Notes under the pieces: generated by a model | What the model was told of the DNA's origin: nothing | Database searches by the model: none | The model's input: only the letters and a program-made list of their open reading frames with translations | Shown: in pieces, positions 17,505 through 23,127 of the stretch | How the letters are laid out: the number at the start of each line of letters is the position of its first letter | Position numbering within the stretch: position 1 is the first letter of the stretch | Assembly (NCBI GenBank): GCA_030152505.1 | Contig: JASLJO010000048.1 | Location: forward strand, 1-23,127 | Source of the DNA: Solirubrobacterales bacterium | GTDB lineage: Bacteria; Actinomycetota; Thermoleophilia; Solirubrobacterales; 70-9 | DNA length: 23,127 nucleotides | Direction: 5' to 3' | Made by a program: the position numbers and the translations under genes

Positions 17505-17780
17505 ATGGAGGACACCTTTCCGGATCTCGGTTCGCTCAGCGATGAAGAGCTGAAGGACCTGATCGACAAGCTCACCACCGAGGAGAACGAGATCTCCTAC
17601 AAACGCCGGGTGTTGCACGGCAAGATCGACATCCTGCGCGCCGAGCTGGTCAACCGGCTGCGCCACAAGCGCGAAAGCGGCGACTCGCTGATCTCCGGCG
17701 ACGACGTCGACCAGTTGACCGACATCCTCGCCGGCAAGGCGCAGCAACCGGGCAAGCCCGAGGACGACGCGGCGGCCTGA
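17505..17780 (+). CDS. RsiG-like protein (putative c-di-GMP-binding anti-sigma factor)
   Basis: This 91-residue cytoplasmic protein is almost entirely helical, with a short acidic start (SLSDEELKDLIDKL) leading into a long helix to about residue 57 and a disordered Ala/Asp tail. It contains E27-x3-S31-x2-R34-x3-H38-x3-D42, which matches the c-di-GMP signature of the RsiG family, E(x)3S(x)2R(x)3Q(x)3D, except that His replaces Gln. RsiG proteins bind c-di-GMP and sequester the sigma factor WhiG in Streptomyces, where there are two motif copies; a single-motif homodimeric form is known from Rubrobacter. Here there is one motif, consistent with the deep-branching form. No WhiG gene is in the window. 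The gene has its own strong promoter and precedes the GarA-like gene by 13 bp. The assignment rests on motif and fold; the ligand is untested. Confidence 0.7.
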   Translation: MEDTFPDLGSLSDEELKDLIDKLTTEENEISYKRRVLHGKIDILRAELVNRLRHKRESGDSLISGDDVDQLTDILAGKAQQPGKPEDDAAA

Positions 17781-17793
17781 GGCCGGAGGATCG

Positions 17794-18267
17794 ATGGCTG
17801 TCCACTGCCCAGAGTGCGGCATCGTCAACCCCGAGGGGGCGAACTACTGCCAGAAGTGCGGCGCCTACCTGGGCGGGCCCAAGGACGAGGGCGATGAACC
17901 GACGACGATGACCTACACGGTCGACGACACGGGTGAGCTGCAGCCGATCGACATCGACGAGGTGCTGGAGGCGAGCGGCGCGGCGCTGGTGATCCGGGCC
18001 GGGGGCGGGCGGGCCGGAGAGAGCTTCACCGTGACCGAGGAGCGGGTGAGCATCGGCCGCAGCCCCGGCGCCGGCGTCTTCCTCGACGACGTCACCGTAT
18101 CCCGCAACCACGCCCTGCTGGTGCGCCGCCGCGACGGCTTCTACATCGACGACCTCGGTTCGCTGAACGGCACCTACGTCAACCGGCGGCGGATCGAGTC
18201 GCACCGACTCGCTGACGGCGACGAGATCCAGATCGGCAAGTACAAGCTCAGCTACCTGGAGAAATAG
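17794..18267 (+). CDS. garA: GarA/OdhI-like FHA protein with an N-terminal zinc ribbon
   Basis: GarA-type proteins use an FHA domain to bind and inhibit 2-oxoglutarate-metabolising enzymes, and are switched off when Ser/Thr kinases phosphorylate an N-terminal Thr-Thr motif that then binds the protein's own FHA domain. The 157-residue protein has a zinc ribbon (Cys5-x2-Cys8, Cys19-x2-Cys22), a Thr37-Thr38 pair in an acidic context, and a C-terminal FHA domain (about 62-157) with GRS (88-90), FLDDVTVSRNHA (96-107), LGSLNGTYVN (121-130) and DGDEIQIGKYKL (141-152). The FHA part closely matches mycobacterial GarA; the zinc ribbon is an addition. It has a GGAGG-type ribosome binding site and sits directly before the FtsR-like gene, as garA does in mycobacteria. 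Confidence 0.9.
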   Translation: MAVHCPECGIVNPEGANYCQKCGAYLGGPKDEGDEPTTMTYTVDDTGELQPIDIDEVLEASGAALVIRAGGGRAGESFTVTEERVSIGRSPGAGVFLDDVTVSRNHALLVRRRDGFYIDDLGSLNGTYVNRRRIESHRLADGDEIQIGKYKLSYLEK

Positions 18268-18276
18268 GGAGGGCCA

Positions 18277-19029
18277 ATGGCGGTTTCCGAGCAGCAACAG
18301 CAGACTCGTCAGCGCGACTCCCGCCCGCGCAAGGCGCTCACCATCGGCGCGGTCTGCAAGATCCTGCAGAGCGAGTTCGACGACATCTCGATCTCCAAGA
18401 TCCGCTACCTCGAGGATCAGAAGCTCCTGACGCCCCGCCGCACGCAGGGCGGCTATCGCCTCTACAGCCAGTCCGACGTCGAGCGACTGCGCACGATCCT
18501 GCGCCTGCAACGCGACGAGTTCCTTCCCCTGCGGGTGATCCGCCAAGAGCTCGCCGCCGGCGGTGACATCGACCTCATCGGCAGCGGCAACGCCGACCGC
18601 CGACCGGCCGCCGGCGCGGTGCGGCGGGCAATCCTGGTCAACACCTCCAGCGCCTATCTGACGCTGGAGGAGGTGATCGAGGAGACCGGCGCCCGCAGTG
18701 AGCTGGTCGCCGAGCTGGAGAACTTCGGCATCGTGCAGCCGGAGAAGCGCGACGGCAGGACGGTCTACGACGAGACCGACCGCGAGATCGTCCGCGCGGC
18801 CAACGAGCTCTCCCGGGTCGGCGTCGGCGCCCGCAACCTGCGCGTTTTCCGCTCCTCGGCAGACCGCGAGGCGAACCTGGTGGAAGCGCTGCTGGGTCCC
18901 TCGCTGCGCTCGCGCAACCCGGAGCGACGTAAGGAGGCGCTGGAGAGTCTGGAGAATCTGGCGGCAACGGTCAGCCACCTCAAGCACCTGCTGCTCGTCA
19001 GGGACCTGCGGCGACTCGCCGGGGACTGA
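18277..19029 (+). CDS. ftsR: FtsR-like MerR family transcriptional regulator
   Basis: The 250-residue protein has a polar N-terminus (1-18), then a MerR-type winged HTH (about 20-95) with LTIGAVCKIL, ISISKIRYLEDQKLLTP and GGYRLYSQSDVERL, and a C-terminal region with a second helical domain (about 125-200, LTLEEVIEETG) and a terminal helix. The pattern closely resembles FtsR/Rv1828 of corynebacteria and mycobacteria, where FtsR promotes ftsZ expression. Adjacency to a garA homologue matches that neighbourhood. It has no metal-binding cysteines, so it is not a metal-sensing MerR. The GGAGGG ribosome binding site lies 4-9 nt upstream of the ATG. The palindrome at 17414-17436 is a possible target. 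Confidence 0.87.
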   Translation: MAVSEQQQQTRQRDSRPRKALTIGAVCKILQSEFDDISISKIRYLEDQKLLTPRRTQGGYRLYSQSDVERLRTILRLQRDEFLPLRVIRQELAAGGDIDLIGSGNADRRPAAGAVRRAILVNTSSAYLTLEEVIEETGARSELVAELENFGIVQPEKRDGRTVYDETDREIVRAANELSRVGVGARNLRVFRSSADREANLVEALLGPSLRSRNPERRKEALESLENLAATVSHLKHLLLVRDLRRLAGD

Positions 19030-19039
19030 AGCGCAAGCC

Positions 19040-19501
19040 GTGCCGCGCGTCACCCGCCGACGGACGATCGCGGCTCCCCTGGACGAAGTCTGGGAGCTGA
19101 TCTCCGATCCCTACAGCCTGCCCCGCTGGTGGCCGCAAACGAGCCGGGTGGAGAGCGTCGACCGCAAGCCGGAGGGCAGGCGCAGCCAGTGGACCAAGGT
19201 GCTGGAGACCGCGGAGGGACGCGGCGTGCGCGCCGACTACCGCTGCCTCAGCTCGGCCAAGGGCGAACGCTACGTCTGGGAGCAGCAGCTCGCCGACACT
19301 CCCTTCGAACGCCACCTGCGCCGCTCGATCGTCGAGATCGGCCTGCGCCCGACCGAGGGCGGCACCGAGGTCAGCATCGCCTCCGAGCAGAAGCTGCGCG
19401 GCATGTCGCGTCTCGGCTCGCCGATGATGCGCGGTGGCCAGAGCAAGATCCTCGAGGCAGCGCTGGATGGCCTGGAAACCGCACTGGGAGCATCGCCGTG
19501 A
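19040..19501 (+). CDS. SRPBCC (START/Bet v 1-like) family protein
   Basis: This 153-residue protein has the typical opening of SRPBCC ligand-binding proteins: RRTIAAPLDEVWELISDPYSLPRWWP (shown only in part by family resemblance at residues 7-32, with IAAP, VW and RWWP as key points), a central beta-sheet region and a long C-terminal helix (KILEAALDGLETAL). Such proteins form a hydrophobic cavity and act in lipid or polyketide binding and in stress proteins. The GTG at 19040 is the best start since it sits 10 nt after the ftsR stop and aligns with the first strand; the ribosome binding site is weak. Ligand and role are unknown. It closes the cassette begun by the RsiG-like gene; a large structured repeat follows directly. 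Confidence 0.78.
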   Translation: MPRVTRRRTIAAPLDEVWELISDPYSLPRWWPQTSRVESVDRKPEGRRSQWTKVLETAEGRGVRADYRCLSSAKGERYVWEQQLADTPFERHLRRSIVEIGLRPTEGGTEVSIASEQKLRGMSRLGSPMMRGGQSKILEAALDGLETALGASP

Positions 19502-19503
19502 AC

Positions 19504-19622
19504 CGAGAGGCCCTCCCGGCAGGGGTTCCACTTAACTTTTTCCGAAGACACGTCGTGGCCGTCCGCGGTCGCTTTCGCGGAAAAAGTACAAGACGTTCCA
19601 CCCCTACCGGGAGGGCCTCTTG
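19504..19622 (+). ncRNA. Large structured inverted repeat: candidate cis-regulatory RNA masking a start site
   Basis: The outer stem pairs 19504-19526 with 19600-19622, with one mismatch (19520/19606) and one G-T wobble; its core is AGAGGCCCTCCCGG with CCGGGAGGGCCTCT. An asymmetric internal loop (8 and 12 nt) follows, then a perfect 10-bp stem, ACTTTTTCCG (19535-19544) with CGGAAAAAGT (19578-19587), and a 33-nt apical region with further pairing potential. The 3' arm contains the GGGAGGG Shine-Dalgarno and the TTG start of the downstream flavoenzyme, so the folded RNA would block initiation. There is no terminal U-tract, so it is not a simple terminator. No known riboswitch class was recognised. 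A mobile-element remnant is an alternative. Confidence 0.6.
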
Positions 19623-21248
19623 ATCGAACCGCGGCGGGACTCCAAGTGGTGGGGGTGGGGGGATACGGGCGTTCGGCCGGAGCTGGATGGGGAAGCGCGG
19701 GCGGTATTGCGCGAGCGGGTGGGGGAGCTGGAGCCCTGGCCGCTGGCGGTCGAGCTGGAGCGGTTCGAGCTGCCGCCGGCCGAGTCCCTGCCGGCCGGCC
19801 TGATCGAGGCGGTGGGCGAGAAGAACGTCTTCACCTCGACCGAGGATCGGCTGCGGCATGCGACCGGGTGCGGCTACGCCGACCTGGCACGGTTGCGGGG
19901 CGGGCGACTGGACGCTGCCCCTGATGCCGTGCTGTTGCCGGCCGACGCGGATGTGGTGCGTCGCGTCCTGGAAATCTGCGCCGCCGAGGGGGTCGCCGTG
20001 GTCCCCTTCGGCGGAGGCACCAGCGTCGTCGGCGGAGTCGAGCCGCTGCGGGGCAGACACGCACGCCTGGTCAGCCTCGATCTCGCCGGCCTGCGCGACG
20101 TCGAGGTCGATCCCCGTTCGCTCACCGCGCGGCTCGGCGCGGGCCTGCGCGGGCCGGAGGCCGAAGCGGCCCTGAGTGCCCAAGGCGTCGTGCTCGGCCA
20201 CCATCCACAGTCCTTCGAGTACGCCACGATCGGCGGCTTCGCCGCGACCCGTTCGGCGGGCCAGGCATCGAGCGGCTACGGCCGCTTCGACGAGCTGGTC
20301 AGCTCCGTGCGTCTGATCGCGCCCGCGGGCGACCTGCGCACCCTGGAGACGCCGCACACCGCCGCCGGGCCGGCCCTGCGCGAGCTGGTCGTCGGCTCCG
20401 AGGGCACCTTCGGGGTCATCCCCGACGTGACCGTGCGGGTCAGACCCGAGCCAGAGCAGCGACGCTACGAGGCCTGGATCGCCGAGGACTTCGAAGCAGG
20501 GACGGAGATCGTCCGGGCGCTCGCGCAGGGCCCCGGCCTGCCGGATGTGATCCGCGTCTCCGACCAAGAGGAGAGCGAGGTCTCATTGGCCCTCTCGGGC
20601 CCCCGCGGGCTTGCCGCCCGGGCCTTCGGCGGCTACCTGGGCCTACGCGGCAAGCGCGGTGGCTGCCTGATCATCGTCGGGCTGGAGGGAGACGGGGAGT
20701 CGGTCTCCCGGCGCAGGGCGCTCGCCGTCCGCGCCCTGCGTCGCGGCGGCGCCGCCTATCTCGGCCAGGGAGCGGGCCGCTCGTGGGAGCACGGCCGTTT
20801 CCAGGGCCCCTACCTGCGCGACACGCTGATGGAGATGGGGGCGATGGTCGAGACGCTGGAGACCTCCCACACCTGGTCGCGCCTGCACGAGCTTCACGCC
20901 GCGGTCGGCGACGCGATTCGCGGCTCCCTCGACGGCCAGGGCACGCCGGGACTGGTCTTCTGCCACCTCTCGCATGCCTATGCCGACGGTGCCTCGCTCT
21001 ACTTCACCTTCATCTGCCGCTCTCGCCGCGGTGCCGAGATCGAGCAGTGGCGCGCGGTCAAGCGCGCCGCCTCGGAAGCGATCATCGCCACCGGCGCCAC
21101 GATCACCCACCATCACGCCGTTGGCCGCGACCACGCCCCCTACATGGAGGCCGAGGTGGGGGACACCGGGATCGATGTCCTGCGCTCCGTCAAGGAGCAG
21201 CTGGACCCGGCCGGAATCATGAACCCGGGCAAGCTCCTGCCGGGCTAG
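19620..21248 (+). CDS. FAD-binding oxidase, alkylglycerone-phosphate synthase-like
   Basis: This 542-residue flavoenzyme has a PCMH-type FAD-binding domain with PFGGGTSVVGGVEP (about 127-140) and the ATIGGFAATRSAG segment, then an FAD-oxidase C-terminal domain ending in HHHAVGRDHAPY (about 495-506) and PAGIMNPGKLLPG. The N-terminal KWWGWG (9-14) and the HHH motif resemble alkyldihydroxyacetonephosphate synthase, which swaps an acyl for an alkyl chain to make ether lipids; related glycolate or D-lactate dehydrogenases lack the KWxGWG start. The substrate remains inferred. The TTG at 19620 is the only possible start that keeps KWWGWG, and it is embedded in the preceding structured repeat. The stop shares a palindromic CTAG with the convergent gene's stop. 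Confidence 0.88.
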   Translation: MIEPRRDSKWWGWGDTGVRPELDGEARAVLRERVGELEPWPLAVELERFELPPAESLPAGLIEAVGEKNVFTSTEDRLRHATGCGYADLARLRGGRLDAAPDAVLLPADADVVRRVLEICAAEGVAVVPFGGGTSVVGGVEPLRGRHARLVSLDLAGLRDVEVDPRSLTARLGAGLRGPEAEAALSAQGVVLGHHPQSFEYATIGGFAATRSAGQASSGYGRFDELVSSVRLIAPAGDLRTLETPHTAAGPALRELVVGSEGTFGVIPDVTVRVRPEPEQRRYEAWIAEDFEAGTEIVRALAQGPGLPDVIRVSDQEESEVSLALSGPRGLAARAFGGYLGLRGKRGGCLIIVGLEGDGESVSRRRALAVRALRRGGAAYLGQGAGRSWEHGRFQGPYLRDTLMEMGAMVETLETSHTWSRLHELHAAVGDAIRGSLDGQGTPGLVFCHLSHAYADGASLYFTFICRSRRGAEIEQWRAVKRAASEAIIATGATITHHHAVGRDHAPYMEAEVGDTGIDVLRSVKEQLDPAGIMNPGKLLPG

Positions 21249-22120
21249 CCGGCTGCCTTGCCGGCCTTGGCCACCGGCCCGGTGATTTCCCCGGTGAGGA
21301 CGGTTTCACCCGTGTAGCGGGGAAGGCTCTTTTCCCGCTTTGCCCGGGCCACCTCCTGCTGGTAGGCGGCGTTCGAGGTGCGGGAGACGTAGATCTGGTC
21401 GAAGGCGCCGCTGGCGACGTAGGCGAGCAGTTCGGCCGGAATGCTGAAGCGGGCTCCGAGTTTGCCGCTGTCACCCACCGGGACGCTGCCGACGCGCAAT
21501 GAGAGCTTCGGGGTGCGGTAGAGCCAGATCGTGTAGGACTGCCCCGTTTCCGTCGGTTCGAGGCCTTCGGCGGTCACCTGGAGGACGATTTCTTCTTTGC
21601 CGACGCGGCCAAAGACGGCGCGGCCGTTGGCCTCGCTGCCGTCCACGGGTTCGAGCACCGCCTGCGTGACGCTGCCTTCTTCTTCAGTGGCGATTTCGGT
21701 CCCGGCCCCCCCGGTGGAGGCTGAGCCCGAGTCGGAGGTGCCGCTGAAGATGGCGATCGCGCCCAGCACGATCGCCACAATCGCCAGGCCGCCGCCCGCT
21801 ATCAGCAGGAAACGGCGTCGCTCGACTGGAAGCGTGGGACGCTGCGGCCGGGGCGCAGGTTTCGCGGTGTCCCGCGGCTGCGACGCGGTGGCGGGGGGCG
21901 GCGCGGCTGGCTCAGGCCCTGCCGGCGGCGTGGTGGACTCAGGAGCGGGGGGAGGAGGGGGAGCCTCGGGCGGCGGGGCGTCCATTGCGGCAAGCGCATC
22001 GCGCACCTCGTCGCGCACCTCGTCAACGCTCATTCCCTTCAGCGCCGCGATGTCCTCATAGCCCTGCTCGCGCTGGGCGAGCAAGCGCAACAGCGCCCTC
22101 TGGTCGTCACTGAGTGGCAT
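21245..22120 (-). CDS. Membrane protein with sigma-region-4-like HTH and RskA-C-like anti-sigma domain
   Basis: This 291-residue protein has three parts. Residues 1-46 resemble a sigma-70 region 4 HTH (LSDDQRALLRLLAQREQGYEDIAALKGMS in outline, with the ALKGMSVDEVR recognition-like helix). Residues 47-100 are a Pro/Ala/Glu-rich linker. A single membrane helix (about 104-126) after RRR predicts a cytoplasmic N-terminus, and residues 150-291 outside resemble the extracytoplasmic domain of RskA-type anti-sigma factors (VTAEGLEPTETGQSYTIWLY, VGSVPVGDSG). No zinc-binding anti-sigma motif is seen. It may be a one-protein membrane regulator or an anti-sigma variant; rseP upstream in the window could cleave it, which is inference. 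No convincing Shine-Dalgarno precedes the ATG. Confidence 0.78.
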   Translation of the reverse strand: MPLSDDQRALLRLLAQREQGYEDIAALKGMSVDEVRDEVRDALAAMDAPPPEAPPPPPAPESTTPPAGPEPAAPPPATASQPRDTAKPAPRPQRPTLPVERRRFLLIAGGGLAIVAIVLGAIAIFSGTSDSGSASTGGAGTEIATEEEGSVTQAVLEPVDGSEANGRAVFGRVGKEEIVLQVTAEGLEPTETGQSYTIWLYRTPKLSLRVGSVPVGDSGKLGARFSIPAELLAYVASGAFDQIYVSRTSNAAYQQEVARAKREKSLPRYTGETVLTGEITGPVAKAGKAAG

Positions 22121-22179
22121 AACCCGGCGGAAGACTATGCGACGCGCCTTAAGCCCACATTGCGCCGCCTCAAGATCCG

Positions 22180-22224
22180 CGCGGTAGAGATTTGGACCGA
22201 ATAGCGGTTCAAACCTCTACCGCG
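22180..22224. repeat. 20-bp near-perfect hairpin in the divergent intergenic region
   Basis: Positions 22180-22199 pair with 22205-22224 around the loop AATAG, with a single mismatch (22190/22214) and one G-T wobble. The arms begin CGCGGTAGAG and end CTCTACCGCG. It fills much of the 127-bp gap between the divergent anti-sigma-like and thioesterase genes and ends 10 bp before the thioesterase -10 candidate. No T-tract follows on either strand, so it is not an intrinsic terminator. A regulator-binding site or a mobile-element scar are both possible. The rest of the gap (22121-22179 and 22225-22247) shows only weak promoter-like sequence. Confidence 0.75.
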
Positions 22225-22234
22225 GGTCGGGAGG

Positions 22235-22240
22235 TAGGGT
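22235..22240 (+). promoter_or_regulatory. Putative -10 element for the leaderless thioesterase gene
   Basis: TAGGGT fits TANNNT and ends 7 nt before the ATG at 22248; GGGAGG at 22229-22234 is too far upstream to be a normal Shine-Dalgarno. The large hairpin at 22180-22224 covers the -35 area. Confidence 0.3.
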
Positions 22241-22247
22241 CCGCCCG

Positions 22248-22655
22248 ATGGCGGATGACCCACGCGGCCTCGAGTCGCATTTCGACGGCCTGATCGGCAC
22301 CGAGTGGCTCAGCGACGACCCCGACGGCGCCGGGGCTCGAATCCCCATCCGCGACGACCTGCGCCAGCCCTTCGGCCTGATGCACGGGGGCGTCATGTCG
22401 AGCCTGGTCGAGAGCGTCTGCTCGCGGGCCACGGCGCTGGCGGTCTTCGGCGATGGGATGGCGGCGATGGGCCAGTCGATCGACGTCAACTTCATGCGCC
22501 CGATCACGGCCGGCCACGCCGAGGTCAGGGCCAGGGCCCGCCACCGCGGCCGCACCACCTGGGTCTGGGAGGCGGAAGTCCTGAATGCCGATGGCCAACT
22601 CTGCGCCCTCGCGCAAATGACCATCGCCGTTAGGCCGTTGCCAGATCAAGCCTGA
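22248..22655 (+). CDS. Hot-dog fold acyl-CoA thioesterase (PaaI family)
   Basis: This 135-residue single-domain protein has the PaaI-type hot-dog pattern: RQPFGLMHGGVMSSLVES (39-56, with HGGV at 46-49 as the active-site region), a central GQSIDVNFMRPITAGH strand pair and the closing WVWEAEVLNADGQLCALAQMTIAV segment. PaaI-like enzymes hydrolyse acyl-CoA thioesters, often aromatic or medium-chain, as tetramers. The ATG at 22248 is 7 nt after a -10-like hexamer. The last 27 bases of the gene lie in the left arm of the following inverted repeat. It stands alone, between the divergent anti-sigma-like gene and convergent nadE; the substrate cannot be inferred. Confidence 0.9.
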   Translation: MADDPRGLESHFDGLIGTEWLSDDPDGAGARIPIRDDLRQPFGLMHGGVMSSLVESVCSRATALAVFGDGMAAMGQSIDVNFMRPITAGHAEVRARARHRGRTTWVWEAEVLNADGQLCALAQMTIAVRPLPDQA

Positions 22656-22735
22656 CAAGGACACAGGGAGCGTGGCGTGCTCTGCACGCGAGCGACCGAG
22701 GACACCGTCAGGCGCCGGTATGGCGACGGCCTAAC
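22629..22735. repeat. Nested inverted repeat between convergent genes (bidirectional terminator-like or structured RNA)
   Basis: An outer 15-bp stem pairs 22629-22643 with 22721-22735 (one G-T wobble). Inside it, GCCTGAC (22650-22656) pairs perfectly with GTCAGGC (22707-22713), and an apical hairpin GCGTGC-TCT-GCACGC occupies 22675-22689. The element encloses the stop codons of both the thioesterase gene and nadE. The position between convergent genes suggests a bidirectional terminator, but there are no U-tracts on either side. It could also be a small structured RNA. Confidence 0.6.
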
Positions 22736-23127
22736 CCCCAAAGCGGTTCGTAATCGGCAGACGCCGGTCGCGGCCGAAGGCCTTCGGCGTGATGCGGATG
22801 CCCGGCGCCGCCTGGCGGCGCTTGTACTCGGAGCGGTCGACCATGCGCACGACCTCATCGACGACGTCACCCGGCAAACCGGCGGCGACCATCTCCTCGC
22901 GGCCCTCGTCGCGCTCGACATAGGCCTCGAGCACCCGGTCGAGCAGCTCGTAGGGCGGCAGGCTGTCGCTGTCGAGCTGGTCGGGCCGCAGCTCGGCCGA
23001 GGGCGCCCGCTCGAGCACCGAGGCCGGCACCAGCTCACGGCCGGCCTCGGCATTGCGGTGTCGGACCAGCTCGTAGACCAGCGTCTTCGGCACGTCCTTG
23101 ATCGCGGCGAAGCCACCTGCCATGTCG
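22731..23127 (-). CDS. nadE: NAD+ synthetase, C-terminal part (cut by the window edge)
   Basis: NadE makes NAD+ from nicotinic acid adenine dinucleotide with ATP and ammonia or glutamine. The visible 131 residues are the end of the synthetase domain: DMAGGFAAIKDVPKTLVYEL, with the SAELRPDQLDSDSLPPYELLD block and the closing EYKRRQ...RITPKAFGRDRRLPITNRF. These blocks are diagnostic for the family. The frame runs open past the right edge of the window, so the start and any N-terminal glutaminase domain are not seen; the internal ATG at 23123 is not the true start. The gene ends with TAG inside the right arm of the nested inverted repeat and is convergent with the thioesterase gene. Confidence 0.93.
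   Translation of the reverse strand, partial: DMAGGFAAIKDVPKTLVYELVRHRNAEAGRELVPASVLERAPSAELRPDQLDSDSLPPYELLDRVLEAYVERDEGREEMVAAGLPGDVVDEVVRMVDRSEYKRRQAAPGIRITPKAFGRDRRLPITNRFGG

Noticed and set aside
19504..19622. Integron attC site
   Set aside because: ACTTAAC fits the inverse core consensus but is internal, and no GTTRRRY core is at the opposite end; no integrase or gene cassettes are nearby.
19504..19622. Small SRP RNA or 6S RNA
   Set aside because: The conserved SRP apical loop and GGAAG-type internal loops are missing, and the length is too short for a typical 6S RNA.
22180..22224. tRNA-like sequence (GGTAGAG and GGTTCAAACC resemble D-loop and T-loop)
   Set aside because: No acceptor stem, anticodon arm or 5-bp T-stem can be drawn; the segment folds as one long hairpin instead.

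Overview
The window is a GC-rich bacterial chromosome segment, most likely from an actinomycete of the class Thermoleophilia (Solirubrobacterales or Gaiellales type). This placement is inferred from gene content: a GarA-like FHA protein followed by an FtsR-like MerR regulator, a single-motif RsiG-like protein, and secreted proteins built from Cys-paired Ig-like repeats. No 16S rRNA gene is present to confirm it.

Positions 1-2345 hold a tight cluster, proC - yggT - lspA - RluA-type pseudouridine synthase, joined by 4-bp start/stop overlaps. The first 223 bases form a perfect inverted repeat that copies the start of proC in reverse, which looks like a contig-end artefact. Positions 2346-10988 hold the translation and envelope block rpsB - tsf - pyrH - frr - uppS - cdsA - dxr - rseP - fadD, again almost without gaps. 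It combines ribosome assembly and recycling, UMP supply, undecaprenyl and CDP-diacylglycerol synthesis, the first committed MEP-pathway step and site-2 proteolysis.

Positions 10958-13689 carry a minus-strand pair of paralogous secreted proteins (lamin-tail-like domain plus Ig-like modules) that separates rseP-fadD from ispG. At 13763-17414 come ispG, a prolyl-tRNA synthetase gene broken by one in-frame TAG, and a CDP-alcohol phosphatidyltransferase.

Positions 17415-19501 look like a signalling cassette: a promoter with a MerR-like palindrome, an RsiG-like putative c-di-GMP-binding protein, a zinc-ribbon/FHA GarA homologue, an FtsR-like regulator and an SRPBCC protein. Next is a large structured inverted repeat (19504-19622) that would hide the ribosome binding site and TTG start of an alkylglycerone-phosphate-synthase-like flavoenzyme. 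The right end has a minus-strand membrane protein joining a sigma-region-4-like HTH to an anti-sigma (RskA-C-like) domain, a hot-dog thioesterase, and the 3' end of nadE. Two further large hairpins lie at 22180-22224 and 22629-22735.

The main leads are the RsiG/GarA/FtsR cassette with its operator, the RBS-masking RNA element at 19504-19622, the in-frame stop in the normally essential proS, and the two unexplained hairpins near the right end. Several genes (proC, dxr, ispG, proS, thioesterase) lack a Shine-Dalgarno sequence and have a TANNNT hexamer 6-9 nt before the start, which suggests leaderless transcription. No tRNA, rRNA, CRISPR array or insertion sequence was recognised.
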